DNA of 64,000 bases from Apostichopus japonicus (taxonomy: Eukaryota; Echinodermata; Holothuroidea; Aspidochirotida; Stichopodidae), in assembly GCF_037975245.1 (NCBI RefSeq), contig NC_092577.1, forward strand, positions 7,905,001 to 7,969,000, in the 5' to 3' direction. Position numbers and translations under genes: made by a program. Below, one piece after another: positions 10,501 through 22,171 of the stretch (position 1 is its first letter; every line of letters starts with the position of its first letter). The notes below the pieces were generated by a model that made no database searches, was not told where the DNA came from, and saw only the letters and a list, made by a program, of their open reading frames with translations.

Positions 10501-12401
10501 AGAACTGAGAGGGGTGATAAAGGGGAAAACAAGGTGAGGTGGAAGGGGGAGCAGAAGAAAGGTTAGTCATATCCTTCCTGAATGTTGAGCTCATGAGGTT
10601 GAATGGTGCGAAGGCGTTGTATCCACAGTCTCTCTGATTCGTACTAGATCAAGACGGCTACCTAAAGATTCCATCCCCTATAAGGACATGTTATTTTGGT
10701 TTGGTTGGTAAGGTTGAAGGGTTCTCCAAGCGGGGTCTCAGTCTTCCTGGGGTTGACTGTGGATATGTGTCCATATAACGGCTTCATGAGAGTGGATGGT
10801 GGATGGCGGATGGAGGGTCAGGGTAGATCAGATAGTTAACATTATAGGTTGTGCAGGTGATGTGACCTTTAGTGTTGTGTGTGTACAATTTTTGAGCTCA
10901 CAGCTTAAAAATTAGCAGGCAGTTTAAGGTTTTCTGGAAAATAAAGATTTAAAAAAAAGTATTCAACTGCATTATCAAATATATTTTGTGTCCTACACTC
11001 CAATATAAATTAAGAATTTTAAGTTATTGGTCTATGAAACTGAATATTGGTTGCTTGGCACTCGTCTTGCTGATTCACAGGATCCAACCGAGTAATCAAG
11101 CAACGCTGAAGAGTGCTTCTCACACATAATTGGGGCCAGAAACATATTCCCGCCCTATCCCGCTTTCAAAAGCAAGGACCGTCCTATTCCCTTTGTCTAC
11201 TACCATCTTGCCACATTAATGGTAAAAAATAGCGAATACAGTTCCATATGAAGAACAAAGGAGATAGTGGTGTCATGTTTTCATAAGAAAGTATTGTAAG
11301 TAAGTGAAAATTTAAACGGATGAGAGGGTTTATTGAGGACAGGATTGTGTATCATATGTGACTCTTATTGGACTCTTCAATAAATTAAGCTTTACGTAAC
11401 CATTCTCAAACTGGGAATCTCAGTGACTACGCGCAAATAAAATTGACTATATAAAGAGTGAGAGCAATTTTATGAACAATGCCAACACTTTATTATAATC
11501 ATTTTAAGCCAGATAGCCCATGGCCTTGAGCTCACGTGAACGATGTACCCAGATCTCAAATAATATTTAATATATATATCTCAGAAGTAGAAGGTAATAT
11601 GAAATACAATCACGTAGATTTCTGACGAGAATCACTTACTCCGTTTTGGACTTTTAAGTGAGAAAGGGTGCTGACGAGAATCACTTACTCCGTTTTGGAC
11701 TTTGAAGTGAGAAAGGGTGTAGCCCTTTTATATCAAATCACTGTCAGTGATTTCCTGACTCAGTGACTGGAGATGGTATCCTCTATTACACAAATATGCT
11801 GTCTGGATTTATGGTTTTGTTTTATTTTTATAATAGGTAGACTCATCTACAGAGGTTCACTTCGTTTTCTATTGTATAATCGTGGTCTGCTTCATAGTAG
11901 AACTTGATATTGCCATTATTGTGGCTAGTTACAGTTGCTGTGCTGGAGACGCAATCCAAACTATTGTAAGTACATTCCATCACAACGCCTGTCCTTCTCT
12001 CGCCTTAATTCTACGTCGATCCTCTCTTATGGACTGCACAAAAATACTTTTGGAATAATTTGTAATATTAATCTAGCAAAGGAAATACAATATGAATAAA
12101 ATATGCCCAACCATCACAAAACAGAAGTTGTTGTACATGAGTGGTTCTGTGGGCTTCCAAATCCTCTTTCACATCTTCTCCTACTCTTACATAATTTATT
12201 TTTCTTATTCAACAGGTTTATTACCCAGCAAAGATTCTAGAGTCTCACGATAATTCAGCATCCATGAATCCATCCCATAACCCTGGTCAGGTTATTCCAA
12301 AAATACCACGGCCTACACCATACAATGGAGACTCAAGCACATATGAACTCCCAGACGAAAATTCCGTGGCTCTGCCACTTTATGAACGTCATATCCCCTA
12401 A
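7342..12401 (+). CDS. MS4A-like four-transmembrane protein, five coding exons
   Basis: Assembled exons are 7342-7563, 8572-about 8628, 9838-9954, 11837-11965 and 12216-12401, giving about 236 residues. The protein has a short polar N-terminus (GKKGAKAR) and then TM1 (FIAGVIQAFIATILLISG). TM2 (WPISVAA continued by VLILNSIFGIL) leads through RKNHK to TM3 (YLAFSIFACVLIAIAATP). A short loop (SSDPPYHYYED) and TM4 (VFYCIIVVCFIVELDIAII) are followed by a Cys-rich SYSCCAG turn and a Pro/Tyr-rich tail. The four-helix order, basic stretch after TM2, E-x-x-IA in TM4 and Cys pair after TM4 resemble the MS4A (CD20/FcRbeta) family, whose members act in membrane receptor complexes. The start ATG follows a TAG and sits at an acceptor, so an upstream non-coding exon is likely. 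The family is inferred from pattern. Exon 2's donor is unresolved. Confidence 0.68.
7564..8571 (+). other. intron 1 of the MS4A-like gene
   Basis: Begins gtaagt and ends with the acceptor ccgacgtcag. AT-rich, with no other exon seen. Confidence 0.55.
8572..8629 (+). CDS. MS4A-like gene, micro-exon 2 (end of TM2)
   Basis: Found by asking what would complete the missing second helix. After the acceptor tttcatccgacgtcag, frame 0 gives VLILNSIFGILSRKNHKLL, which joins WPISVAA of exon 1 to complete a hydrophobic helix ending in a basic turn. Exon 3 starts in phase 0, so the exon should be 57 nt (ending 8628). The nearest GT is one base later (8630, gtaaca), which would give 58 nt and break the frame. 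A two-base loss from an original gtaagtaac donor, an assembly error, or an unusual splice site are all possible. Confidence 0.6.
8630..9837 (+). other. intron 2 of the MS4A-like gene
   Basis: AT-rich, ending in cgatttttgatctaaag. I found no further exon in it that would repair the phase at exon 2. Confidence 0.45.
9838..9954 (+). CDS. MS4A-like gene, exon 3 (TM3)
   Basis: 39 codons, phase 0 at both ends: acceptor gatctaaag and donor gtgagt at 9955. It encodes a long hydrophobic segment, YLAFSIFACVLIAIAATPVA, and an acidic, Tyr/Pro-rich loop ending YHYYED. The other two frames are stopped or polar. Confidence 0.7.
10206..10241 (-). ncRNA. degenerate hammerhead-ribozyme-like motif
   Basis: On the minus strand the order is CTGAAGA, a perfect 5-bp hairpin (GATCC-tgcta-GGATC, one A before it), GGAA in place of the core GAAA, a 2-bp stem III (AC...GT) around loop TTCAG, and the cleavage triplet GTC. 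This is the layout of minimal type I hammerheads known from Penelope-like elements. The A-to-G core change and lack of pairing in stem I suggest it is inactive. Confidence 0.45.
11622..11719. repeat. 49-bp tandem duplication
   Basis: Units 11622-11670 and 11671-11719 both begin ctgacgagaatcacttactc and differ at a single visible base (tttTaag versus tttGaag). A recent local duplication within intron 3. Confidence 0.9.
11837..11965 (+). CDS. MS4A-like gene, exon 4 (TM4)
   Basis: 43 codons, phase 0, acceptor tataatag and donor gtaagt at 11966. It encodes the extracellular end VDSSTEVH, a hydrophobic helix with the embedded acidic pair VELDIAII, and a Cys-Cys containing juxtamembrane turn (SYSCCAGDAIQTI). 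This is the most MS4A-like part of the protein. Confidence 0.72.
11966..12215 (+). other. intron 4 of the MS4A-like gene
   Basis: A 250-bp intron from gtaagt to ttcttattcaacag, with a good polypyrimidine tract. Confidence 0.6.
12216..12401 (+). CDS. MS4A-like gene, exon 5 (cytoplasmic tail)
   Basis: 61 codons plus TAA. A hydrophilic tail rich in Pro, Ser, Asn and Tyr, with YYPAKIL at its start, PRPTPYNGD in the middle and YELPDENS near the end. The tyrosines in Pro/acidic settings could be signalling or trafficking sites, but no canonical ITAM is present. Confidence 0.68.
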   Translation, partial: VYYPAKILESHDNSASMNPSHNPGQVIPKIPRPTPYNGDSSTYELPDENSVALPLYERHIP

Positions 12402-14694
12402 TCTGATTATATCTCCCGGTTTTGCTTCTTGGTAACTAAAACGACGCTTAAAACTCACATTTGTACACGAAAGGCTCAATCCATTATTCATTAAGTTTCA
12501 ATCTTAGGATTCACCATGACTTTTTACTATTGTTATTCAGATAAATAGGTGTTATATTCATCAGTTATGTGGAATGAAATTTTTTACACTGGAATCGGCT
12601 ATGCGAGAGTTCATTCGTCAACTTACATTAAGAACGATACAGATAATATGTTTGATGTCACCATTTAAGCAATGAGTTACGTGTAACCAATGATAACACG
12701 TTTAGTATTACGTGTAGCCACGTGTTGTAAGCGTGTTTTCTTGACAAATGGACAATCCCGACTATTCGCTGCCGTTTTGAAGTATAAAGGTCAATCAATC
12801 AACGCTTGTGAAGAAGAAGAAACATAGAAAATGAAAGAGCGCTGTCTAAATCAAGCTCGTCGTTGATTTATGTCCATTAAGTTTAAGTATTATGTTATGA
12901 AACTTTGTTTTGTTACCAAAATGATAAAACTGTACATATATGATGCGAAGTGCATGCTTTATGAACACTTGTGGTCCTTCAGGTTATTTGGAGTTTCAAT
13001 TGGTTCTAAGGAGTACTTTTATTATTATATTGTATGGAATTGACATAAATTGCTGTAAGCAGCCATACTTTTCAGCAGTTTATTGAATCTTGCCTTTTTT
13101 ACATGATCATTAATAATTAATACTGGTACCTGATAGGAATGTCGTCTTGGAAATCGAGAATCGAACCATCGTAATTGAAATAATGGTTACCCAATGTATG
13201 CATTTGCAAGTTAAACACCCTACCCGATTTGAGTAAACCAACCATAAGTTGAGTGTCCGGTATCCTATAGCCTTTATTAACATCCGTAAAACGTACTAGA
13301 AATCGGAAGTAGAATTTTCATCCTGAATATTGTTATAGGGGGAGGGGTGTGCGGTTGAAAATTGTCATTTAACAAATGTATATTAGTCATAACTTTAACA
13401 AGGAAATGCAAGGAAGTTCGAAACATTAATGCCATGACTAAGAATTTGTATCCACCATCTCTAGATGAAAGTATATCACCTTTATGTCATGAAACAACGT
13501 GCCAAAGAGTATGGTGTTTTGCTGCAGTTCCATCATTACTTATTCCTCTGTCATACTAAGATTTGTTTTCAAATCATGGGGTGGTGGGGGGGGGGTGGCC
13601 GAATGTAATTGATAATTGTAGAAGTTCCACGATAGGATGGGGAATTAAATCCCATAACTGGTTATCAATTTTTGTTCATTATGACTTTTCAAGCACTGCA
13701 CTACACTAAGAACAAAAAGTAAAGCAGCCTCAAAAATAAGAAATAACTTTTGTTATTATTTATTTGTGTGTGATATACAGCTTCTTAGTTGAACGATTGC
13801 AATACACCTCAAAGGTAGTTATCAGTGAGGATATGGCGAGAGAAATAACAAAATACAGGTGCTTCAATCATTCTAAGTATATTAATTTAGTACTCGAATA
13901 TTCGGTGGGGGGGGCAGTTGTAGGTATCAGCTATTCAACGATTTCAATGGTCCGCTTTATGTTTAATCCGACGATATTTGGGCTGTTTTCTCGAAACTTT
14001 GAAATATCGACATGTAACACTTACATTTTAAGGTAAATCTGAAAGTTTGAGATAAAGCATCGTTTCGAATTTCTGACATTCAACGACGAAATTTCGACAA
14101 AATTTCAGGAAAAGGTGATATTTTGAGATTGAATAGTCAAACATTTGATGATATAGTCTCAACACTTAAAGTCTCATGTATCCTAGTAAACTTGTAGTTC
14201 TTAGCCTAGAACATATGTTATTCGGCTTACTAAACTATTAGTTCAGAAGCAGGATGGATAAAACAAATACCAGGAAGAGTGAATTTAACATCAACTTGCT
14301 ATCAGGATGACGTGCATACTTCCTGAATATTAGATGATATGAGCTATAAAGCTGTTAATTGGTGATCGAATTTCTGCTATACATTAACAAATTACCCATA
14401 ATAAAATCACAATTTAAAAAAGCACTACAGAGCTAGGTCTATCACCAATAAAAAAGCATAATTGACTGAGACTATTTTCGTGTTTGCTTGTCCGGTCAAT
14501 GCTCTTGTATCATAAATTGGAAAAAAATAAATCAACGTAGTCCTTTGGTTTAAATAACATCATGACGTCCCAAAATATCGCAAACGTCAGTGTTACTTAA
14601 AATAATAAATAATTAAATCTTCTCTCTTCTCATTCTTCCAGAATATCTCCCGTGAGGTTTCCCCCTGAATATTAATGCTATACTTTACACACTG
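12402..14694. other. 3' flank of the MS4A-like gene and intergenic DNA
   Basis: No clear AATAAA close to the stop. AT-rich with a poly-G run near 13585-13596. Open frames at 13362-13559 and 13764-14036 have no recognisable features. Confidence 0.4.
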
Positions 14695-15955
14695 ATATCA
14701 CTGTGCCTGGCCTGCGGGTTTCTATCCAGAAACTTCACGATTATTGTGTTCTAATTATCTGACATTAAGATATCTACACAGAATTCTTCAATATTTGAAA
14801 TCAATCAGGGGAAGAAATAACGTAACTGACTGTGTTCTCAGCAGATATTTTGTTTATGGTGCAGTTCCGGTAGATGCTGGTATTTATTCTCATTTAATAA
14901 CTAATCATTAATTATGACATTAACACAGAAAATGAAGTTGATTGTATTAACACCTCTCCATTTCAAAGTAAGGCCAGTATATCCTTTCACCTTATCATTA
15001 TGGATTTGACATTTCAGCTTCTTCGCACCAGCTATGAGAAATGGGGAAGTTCGAAGCATTTGATGGATCACTCAAAGCCAAATTCAAAAAAACAGATTAG
15101 GGTTTGCAGTAATAATTGTCTAATATAGTTTCATATTAATATTAATATTTTTTCAAATTTAGATATACACAGTTGACTGTCTTCCATCTTTGCCGACCGT
15201 ATCAACAATGGATTTTTTTCAATATACTAGATCCTTCGGTCCTTCGATCATTCGGTCCTTCGGTCCTTCTGTCCTTCGGTCCTTCGGTCCATTGGTCCTT
15301 TGGTCCTTCGGTCCTTTGGTGATTCGGTCCTTTGTCAACACGACTTGGGCAGTGTAATGACACGTACAAACTGTAACACAAAACTGTAAGCAGTTTGATA
15401 AATACGAAATGGCCCAGATGGAATTAATACCGAATAAACCATGACTTTACAGAAGGCGGATTAAGAACGGATTACACAAGTTTGTGATTTTGGTAGTTGT
15501 TAATGGGTACCAAGTATTTGTTTAGGCCACTGATGTGAGACTTAAGACGAAAGATTCAATCAATTTCTTTATGGTTACGTTCAGTTGCTGATTTGAGGAA
15601 ATTAAACTAAATTTTAGCATTTTTGAGAGAGTGTCCAAGAAGATGAAAATGTTCGGGATAGGACAATCCTGCAAAATTATCCCGAGTTGTTTTTGTGTTT
15701 GTTGATTTTGTTGTGATTAGTAAAATGTATTCGGAACTGAGCACCTGTTTACCGACATAACTTCCCTCTTTACAAAGAACACAGCAGCATATATGTAAAT
15801 GACATTCTTAGAGCCACAAGAGAGAGAGATAGGGATCTTGGACCATAATCGTCACTGAGAATTTTACTCATAGTGTTAGGGGTAATATTGGAGCAAAATG
15901 TGGCAACGAAGTTTTCCGCCACTGAATTTGTTTGCGGAGGTGGAAATAGGGTTGG
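14695..15955 (-). mobile_element. Penelope-like retroelement, 5'-truncated copy 2
   Basis: Collinear with 5439-6600 and in the same orientation. On the minus strand near 15790-15740 it keeps CVLCKEGSYVGK, matching CVICKDGSFVGK of copy 1, and then loses the frame. The block ending 'cacatcagtggcct' (about 15520-15540) is also shared. It has several insertions relative to copy 1 and is inactive. Confidence 0.58.
15228..15340. repeat. 8-bp minisatellite, copy 2
   Basis: About thirteen units of ccttcggt type with scattered substitutions (ttggt, tgattcggt). Same position within the Penelope-like element as 5876-6060, but without the ctgcgatc units. Confidence 0.85.
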
Positions 15956-16279
15956 GAAGTCTGGAGGAAGTAAGTACAAATGTAAAGTTACGCAGTTGTC
16001 GAAAAGCTAGCACGGGGATGGGGGGGGGGGTACCTTGATCGATACTTGATAGTCTTTAAGTGAAGCAAAATCCTGCTGGATTGTTCTCATAAAGGAATTG
16101 ATGAGGGACTTGCAATTGGTCACAAATGGTATAAGAGTAATCTTGGACACCTAATTTATTATGTCTTAAATGTTCAGTTTAATTTTCCGCCAATGCCTTA
16201 GACTGTACCGCATTTGCTCCAACCCACGTGATTATGAACATCTTGTATCTATCTTAACTGGATATTTCTTAAAAATCGG
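15956..16279. other. intergenic, poly-G run
   Basis: Contains a run of ten G near 16020. No gene seen. Confidence 0.4.
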
Positions 16280-16498
16280 TTATGTACAATCAGACAGGGT
16301 ATATCTAGTGCCGACAGAAGAAGATGAAGATGTCTGACAGGCAGATTGAAGACCATGATTATTCATTTTTTGTTCTCGTTCTTCACTACATTTTGAACGG
16401 CGCCCTTTACTTTTACACCTTTGTAACGTGATAGAATAATCGGGGATTTCCCATTCGTCAAGAAACACGTTTCCAATTACATTCCGAGCGACAACGAT
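16280..16498 (-). CDS. candidate terminal coding exon, unrecognised
   Basis: On the minus strand a plausible acceptor (catttgtag) is followed by 72 codons in phase 0 and a TAA. The peptide begins IVVARNVIGNVFLDEWEIPD, has a basic stretch KSKGRRSKCSEER, and ends with a Ser run and GTRYTLSDCT. The start vaguely resembles the end of an immunoglobulin-type domain (xxVARNxxGN) followed by a polar tail, but this is only an impression. No upstream exon was found. It could equally be an open frame by chance. Confidence 0.25.
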   Translation of the reverse strand: MVVARNVIGNVFLDEWEIPDYSITLQRCKSKGRRSKCSEEREQKMNNHGLQSACQTSSSSSVGTRYTLSDCT

Positions 16499-17966
16499 CT
16501 ACAAATGATCCATCATCTGTAATCTATGTCGCTGCAGAGATGTAAACGTGTCGTAACTGTCAGAACAGCTTTGCTAACCGCAATAAGCAAACTAAATGGC
16601 CAAGCTCATGACATTACTCGTTCGCTTTGGAAGATTACTGTAGCAGTCTTGTTGTCAGAACTGTCTGAAATCTGGTAACCAATCATTGCCGATGATAGTG
16701 TTTATGTAGCAGCAACCCTCTCGCGTTTTTCGAATCTAAGTACAAAAAAGACTAAAGCCTGACTAAGCTTTAAATTAATCCTAATAAATGTGTGGCATTC
16801 GTTAGGTTGGCACTCAGAAGTTACCGCAATCCACAACACTCGCATTACCTTGAACTTAGAAGTGTCCGAGATTTAGTGAAGGTGTAGGTCTTGCTATGAC
16901 TCACAGTAGGCATAGACTTACTCAGGTCTAGTACTGGAGGTACTTATTAGCCTATGCTTTAGAATCTAAGCTGGCTGCGTGAAGGTTGTAGCAGGAGTAC
17001 GTCTGAGATATAAGATGGCAACAGCTTATAGTAAGCTTCGTACACTAGAACAAGTCCTTGCATTTGATAAGCTGTGGTTTGTTGGGATTACACATATCTT
17101 CAGTTCTTACTGTAATCCTAATAGCACATGCTACCGATTTATGTATATATGTGTATGTATATATATATATATATATATAGATAGATAGATATATAGATAG
17201 ATATATATATGTTTTTTACCATACCGTTTAATATGTTTAACTGTCTGTGAAATCTGGGCATTGATACATTACGGTTAAAGACGTTCAGTGTCATAATGAA
17301 AAATGTAACGTTATTTTACTAATGTACACGGTTAGTATGTATGGTTAATACATGGATATATAATCGTACCGATATATACTGGTATATACTAGCAACAATC
17401 TATGTATACAGATATATAAAAGATATGAATATGTACATTATTCCTTCCCAAACGTTGTGATAATAAATTGATCTAATTTCTGTGATGGTATATTTGATTA
17501 CATTTTTAATGAAGAACAAACAGACTGAAATATTTCCATCCGCGGCGTAATAGGTAGAGATCTTCATTTCTCTATTTCGCATTAACGACCATACATACAG
17601 GTGTTTCCATATGTTTAACCTATAGTGTATTATTTATGTAAGTTTTCGTGATTACTGATATGGCTGCTTTTGATTTGTATTGACTACCCTATAGGAGAGT
17701 ATCAATGAACACGAACAACAACGGTGAACATAATACTACAATGATAACCGAATGTTATCTAACCTCATCAATCAGCGTGACTTCACACAGCCGTAGTGTA
17801 TCCACTTCCAAGAGGTATTGATGGTTTTATTAAACAACATTTACGTTATCAAGCATTGATAGTATGTTGTTATGGTAGGAAAGTTTCACAACTGTGATAG
17901 CACCCAGTATCGGTATCATGGTTATACATGAACGGTGATTGATGCGGGACGCCCTAGGTTTCACAA

Positions 17967-18017
<51 letters not shown>

Positions 18018-19297
18018 ATTGTAAAACCCCAAATTACGCAATACGTTAGATCCCAATAACATCATTACATATCAAGAATATAATCATGAAGTTTATTCAA
18101 TCTAAGATATGGAATTTATGATTTTTACTTTTGAGACATCTCATCTGTCATGGCTATGGTGCCATTCGTTTTACAATCTCAGACCATTTTTACCAGCATG
18201 TTACGAATAAAACATTGGACCATTGTTAAAATCCAACATTAGCTTGTCGCGATGGATACTGATACTTTACACTTAAAGATCAGTATGTCAGGAAAATATA
18301 GCTGACAATAATAATTTGCCCAAAAAACTTGTCAAAGTCCATAATTAGTTACACTTTTACTTCCAATCCCTCATGATTATTTCATTTTATTTTATTTTAT
18401 TTCAAATGTATAAATATTAGGTTCCATTGGGTGTCCATTAGCTTGTTGTCCTCTCTTATACAACGAAAGCATTACGTCACACATGTTAATTATATATAAT
18501 ATGCAAAATTCTTCCTTTGCTGGTTGTCATGGGCTATTTTCTGTGTATTATAAGATTTACACTTTATCCTCCTTTGCCTGTAAAAACCCTGCATTCAGTT
18601 ATTTATTTCTTCTCTTCAGTTTGTTATAAGCTCTCACAAATAAACTTACTCCATTATGAGCTTAATATATTTGCTGTCACTTATTAAGTAACTTCCATTA
18701 TGACATTTCGCCGAGAGATATAAAAGCCATTTGCAAGTCGTTAATGGAAGCTTTTGGTTGTCTTTTATTAGTCTATTTCCCATTATTACCTCAGAACTAT
18801 TCTGAAAGCCTCTGCTAGGGACTTTATTCTGAAAGGTATTTGCCAAAAGGGGGATATGGTTATATTTGTTTTTTGCATCTTTTTAATCATCGATATGTAC
18901 ATAATGTCGCATTGGCGGGGCATTCAAGCAGGTACACACAATAACCATTATAATAAGCCGATCAGAGCATACCTTGGAAACCGATGAAATTATTTCTATA
19001 AAAAAGAAAGAAAATAAGTGTCGACTGTAAAATAATTTTTCATTTATATTCATGGAAGTAATTACGTTTGCTTCTCTTTGTGATATGAAGAATACCTTAA
19101 TATAAAAGCGATCCTCAGTAAATGATGAAAGATGTGATGGCGACACGAATTCATAAGGGAAACGTAATTTGAGTAAAATCCAATATGAAGTTAATATGAA
19201 AGAGTAGTCTTAACAATACCATCATATTTATCATATTTCGTAGATATGCTTATGATGAACAACTCACCCGACCTGCTAGAACAGTTCTTGTACTTTT
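16499..19297. other. intergenic, AT-rich with microsatellites
   Basis: Holds (TA)n/(GATA)n at 17157-17210, a pure (AT)n at 17969-18014 and an ATTTT-type stretch near 18380-18400. No supported gene. Confidence 0.5.
17969..18014. repeat. (AT)n microsatellite
   Basis: 46 bp of uninterrupted AT, flanked by roughly inverted short sequences (tttcacaatg left, cacattgtaaa right). Confidence 0.95.
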
Positions 19298-20124
19298 GAA
19301 CAAGTTTATATAACAACCCAACATGAAGTTAATGAACTAGTATATATAGTAAACTATTATGAAGTAAATTAATTAGTTCATATAGCAAACCAACATGAAA
19401 TACACGAACTAGCATATATAGCAAACCAACATGAAATGAATGGACTAGTATATATAGCAACCCAACATGAAATAAACGAACTAGTATATATAGCAAACGA
19501 ACATAAAATACATAAACTAGTATATATAGCAAACCAACATGAAATGAATGGACTAGTATATATAGCAACCCAACATGAAATAAACGAACTAGTATATATA
19601 GCAAACGAACATAAAATACACAAACTAGTATATATAGCAAACCAAAATAAAATACATGAACTAGTATATATAGCAAACCAAAATGAAATAAACGAACTAG
19701 TATATAAAGCAAACGAACATAAAATACATAAACTAGTATATATAGCAAATCAAAATAAAATACATGAACTAGTACATATAGCAACCCAACATGAAATAAA
19801 CGAACTAGTATATATAGCAAACGAACATAAAATACATAAACTAGTATATATAGCAAACCAACATGAAATGAATGGACTAGTATATATAGCAACCCAACAT
19901 GAAATAAACGAAATAGTATATATAGCAAACGAACATAAAATACACAAACTAGTATATATAGCAAACCAAAATAAAATACATGAACTAGTATATATAGCAA
20001 ACCAAAATGAAATAAACGAACTAGTATATAAAGCAAACGAACATAAAATACATAAACTAGTATATATAGCAAATCAAAATAAAATACATGAACTAGTACA
20101 TATAGCAAACCAACATGAACTAGA
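19298..20124. repeat. 36-bp minisatellite with nine-unit higher-order repeat
   Basis: About 23 units of 36 bp, typified by gaactagtatatatagcaaa. The unit is a multiple of three and stop-free in several frames, so both strands stay open (+ frame gives 12-residue units such as HEINELVYIATQ). The units form a 324-bp higher-order period: about 19465-19788 and 19789-20112 match unit for unit, including the rare LVYKANE and LVHIA variants. Edge units (19298-19400) are diverged, as in a minisatellite. I do not regard either long frame as a gene. Confidence 0.85.
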
Positions 20125-22171
20125 TCGCAGAAGTGTACTTTTTGGATAACCTGTCTCCAAACGATCTGGAAGAGCAATGTTGTGTATATAAGAGGCACAA
20201 ATTCCCTTCTCCATATACAGCGTACAGCAAGGTTACCAGTTTTACTGTAACACAAACGTCAAAGTTAGAGAATATACCGGCCAATTTACTGAGTGAATGC
20301 AGGCCAAGACACTTTTGTTTAATTTCTGCCCCTGTAAACGTAGTCTACAAGTTGGTAGTTTGCATTCCTTTCGATACGGCAATTCTATGTTGGCAGCCTA
20401 CAAAGATAGCTTTTCAAAAGTGTGGGGGACTCAAATGGCTTAACTATACCGCTATGCCTATATATTTTAGTTATAAACATGTTAATGAGATATTCCAATG
20501 TCCACTCTTTAAAAACGTTGTGTTATATATCTCTACGTTGTTCTCCAATTCTCCCCGCTCATGGTTCCCCACCCCCTCCCCCACCCCATCTCTGTCTCTG
20601 TCCCTCTGTCTGTCTCTCTCCACCTCTTGCTCTCTGTTCCCCCTCTCTTTTCTTCTCTTTTTTTTGGGAGGGCAGGGTGTGGGGGGGGGAGACCGCGCCA
20701 TCACTACCCCTGGCTACGCACCTTGAAAAAGTCACTGTACTCTTAGCTGATAACACCGTGTGCTCTGTTCTCATAAGTTAACAGGACATAAATGTATCGT
20801 TCACAATTTGTCTACAAAAGCCTATGTTTTTCTTTGTAATTAGATGATTCGTTTTTACAGTCAAATTTGTTATTTGCCGAATCAAATTTAGAATTTGGAT
20901 AAAACTTAAAGAATCAAAAATGCTATGGCGATTCGATTTTGAAAATTGGGTTCAGTTTTCGTCCTTTCAATTATTTTACCCTGAGATGCAATTGGCTGGT
21001 TTTAATTTGAGAATTCCCGTCAATTATGGATTAATGTCAACCGCGAACTGGTTTAAATGAACCTTGAAATGCTTATGTTACTTTCGTGCAATGTCTTTTG
21101 TTTTGCCCACCAATGTCATGTAAGGGTGGGGGAAATTGGGGTGGGGGATATTTGAATGGGTGATCCCGCCACTTGTCTCACCCCCCCCTGGTTACGCCAC
21201 TAAAAATACATTAATGTATTTACATACATGTATTGATATGTTCGCTCCCATCGTCTTCATTGAAACCTTTATGACGTGTGGTGAGTTTGTTGACGGAACC
21301 ACTGCAGCATCATACATGTAGTTCATATGAGAGAATGGTTGACATAGCTAATGCCCCCCCCCCCACCCCACCCTTCCCAAAATCAACAAATTATATCAAG
21401 AGTACTTTTCTTAAGAGCTAGCTTCTTGGTTCTTAACGAAATATCATTTCACTCAATTCACATCTTGTCTTTCAAAATATATTGCCGGGGACACATGCAG
21501 TTGATTTTTTTTTATAAGATGATTCATATTAAACTTTACTAATTGACAATTCTTTTTTTTAATATGGTATTCTTCTTCCTCTTCTCCGTTCAAGCTATTC
21601 GAAAGAAAACAGTAATACTGAAACCAAACATCCTTGTCGCTGAGGATATAGAAGAACGAGAAAAGGTTTATTTATTTATTAGAGTTATTAGATTTTCAAA
21701 AACAATGGATTAACATTAAGGCATTAAGCCTGCGACATCGTCAAATTAGCCTTAACGGAGCACTCCATATGTTTTATAGATTAATATCTTAAAAACCTGA
21801 ACAGCTCTAGAAATATTACTGGAACTAATTCCTTTTTCTTTTTTCTTGGAGTACAAATGACATTGATCTCTGTCTAATGTCATCAATTGGAGGGGTGGGT
21901 CCGGAGATTTTTTTGGGGGGAGGGGGAGGGTGGGTGGGGTGGGCACCGTTTCGGTAAAAAAAAGGTGAACGTTAAGATATCTGTCCAGCTAGGAAGGAAA
22001 CTGTTAAACGTGATCATGAATGCCATGCAACGTACACACAGTTCACCATCACATTGTCGAGAAGTGACAAGTTGGTGTATCCTTCTGTCGATATGCATCC
22101 CTTATGGCGGTATTCGATTATAAACGTGTGTATAAACCGAGTAAAACTCTACCAGTGTTATTAGCTGTGAA
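20125..22171. other. intergenic, pyrimidine-rich and G-run fragments
   Basis: A C/T-rich tract at 20555-20665 is followed by a G run and 'cccctggctacgcacc'. Another fragment at about 21180-21202 ends 'ggttacgccact'. Both look like eroded ends of the TIR elements found intact elsewhere here. No gene. Confidence 0.45.

Larger units (their letters stand above)
9955..11836 (+). other. intron 3 of the MS4A-like gene, repeat-bearing
   Basis: Runs from gtgagt to ttttataatag. It contains a hammerhead-like motif on the minus strand (10206-10241), a purine-rich stretch (about 10330-10560) and a 49-bp tandem duplication (11622-11719). Confidence 0.6.

Noticed and set aside
19329-20255. 308-residue minus-strand frame of LLYILVxxFxxG repeats (and a 237-residue plus-strand frame)
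   Set aside because: Produced by a 36-bp stop-free minisatellite; both strands open, diverged edges, no gene context.
20133-20726. 197-residue frame after the minisatellite
   Set aside because: Ends in a pyrimidine-rich low-complexity tract; no domain and no splice support.
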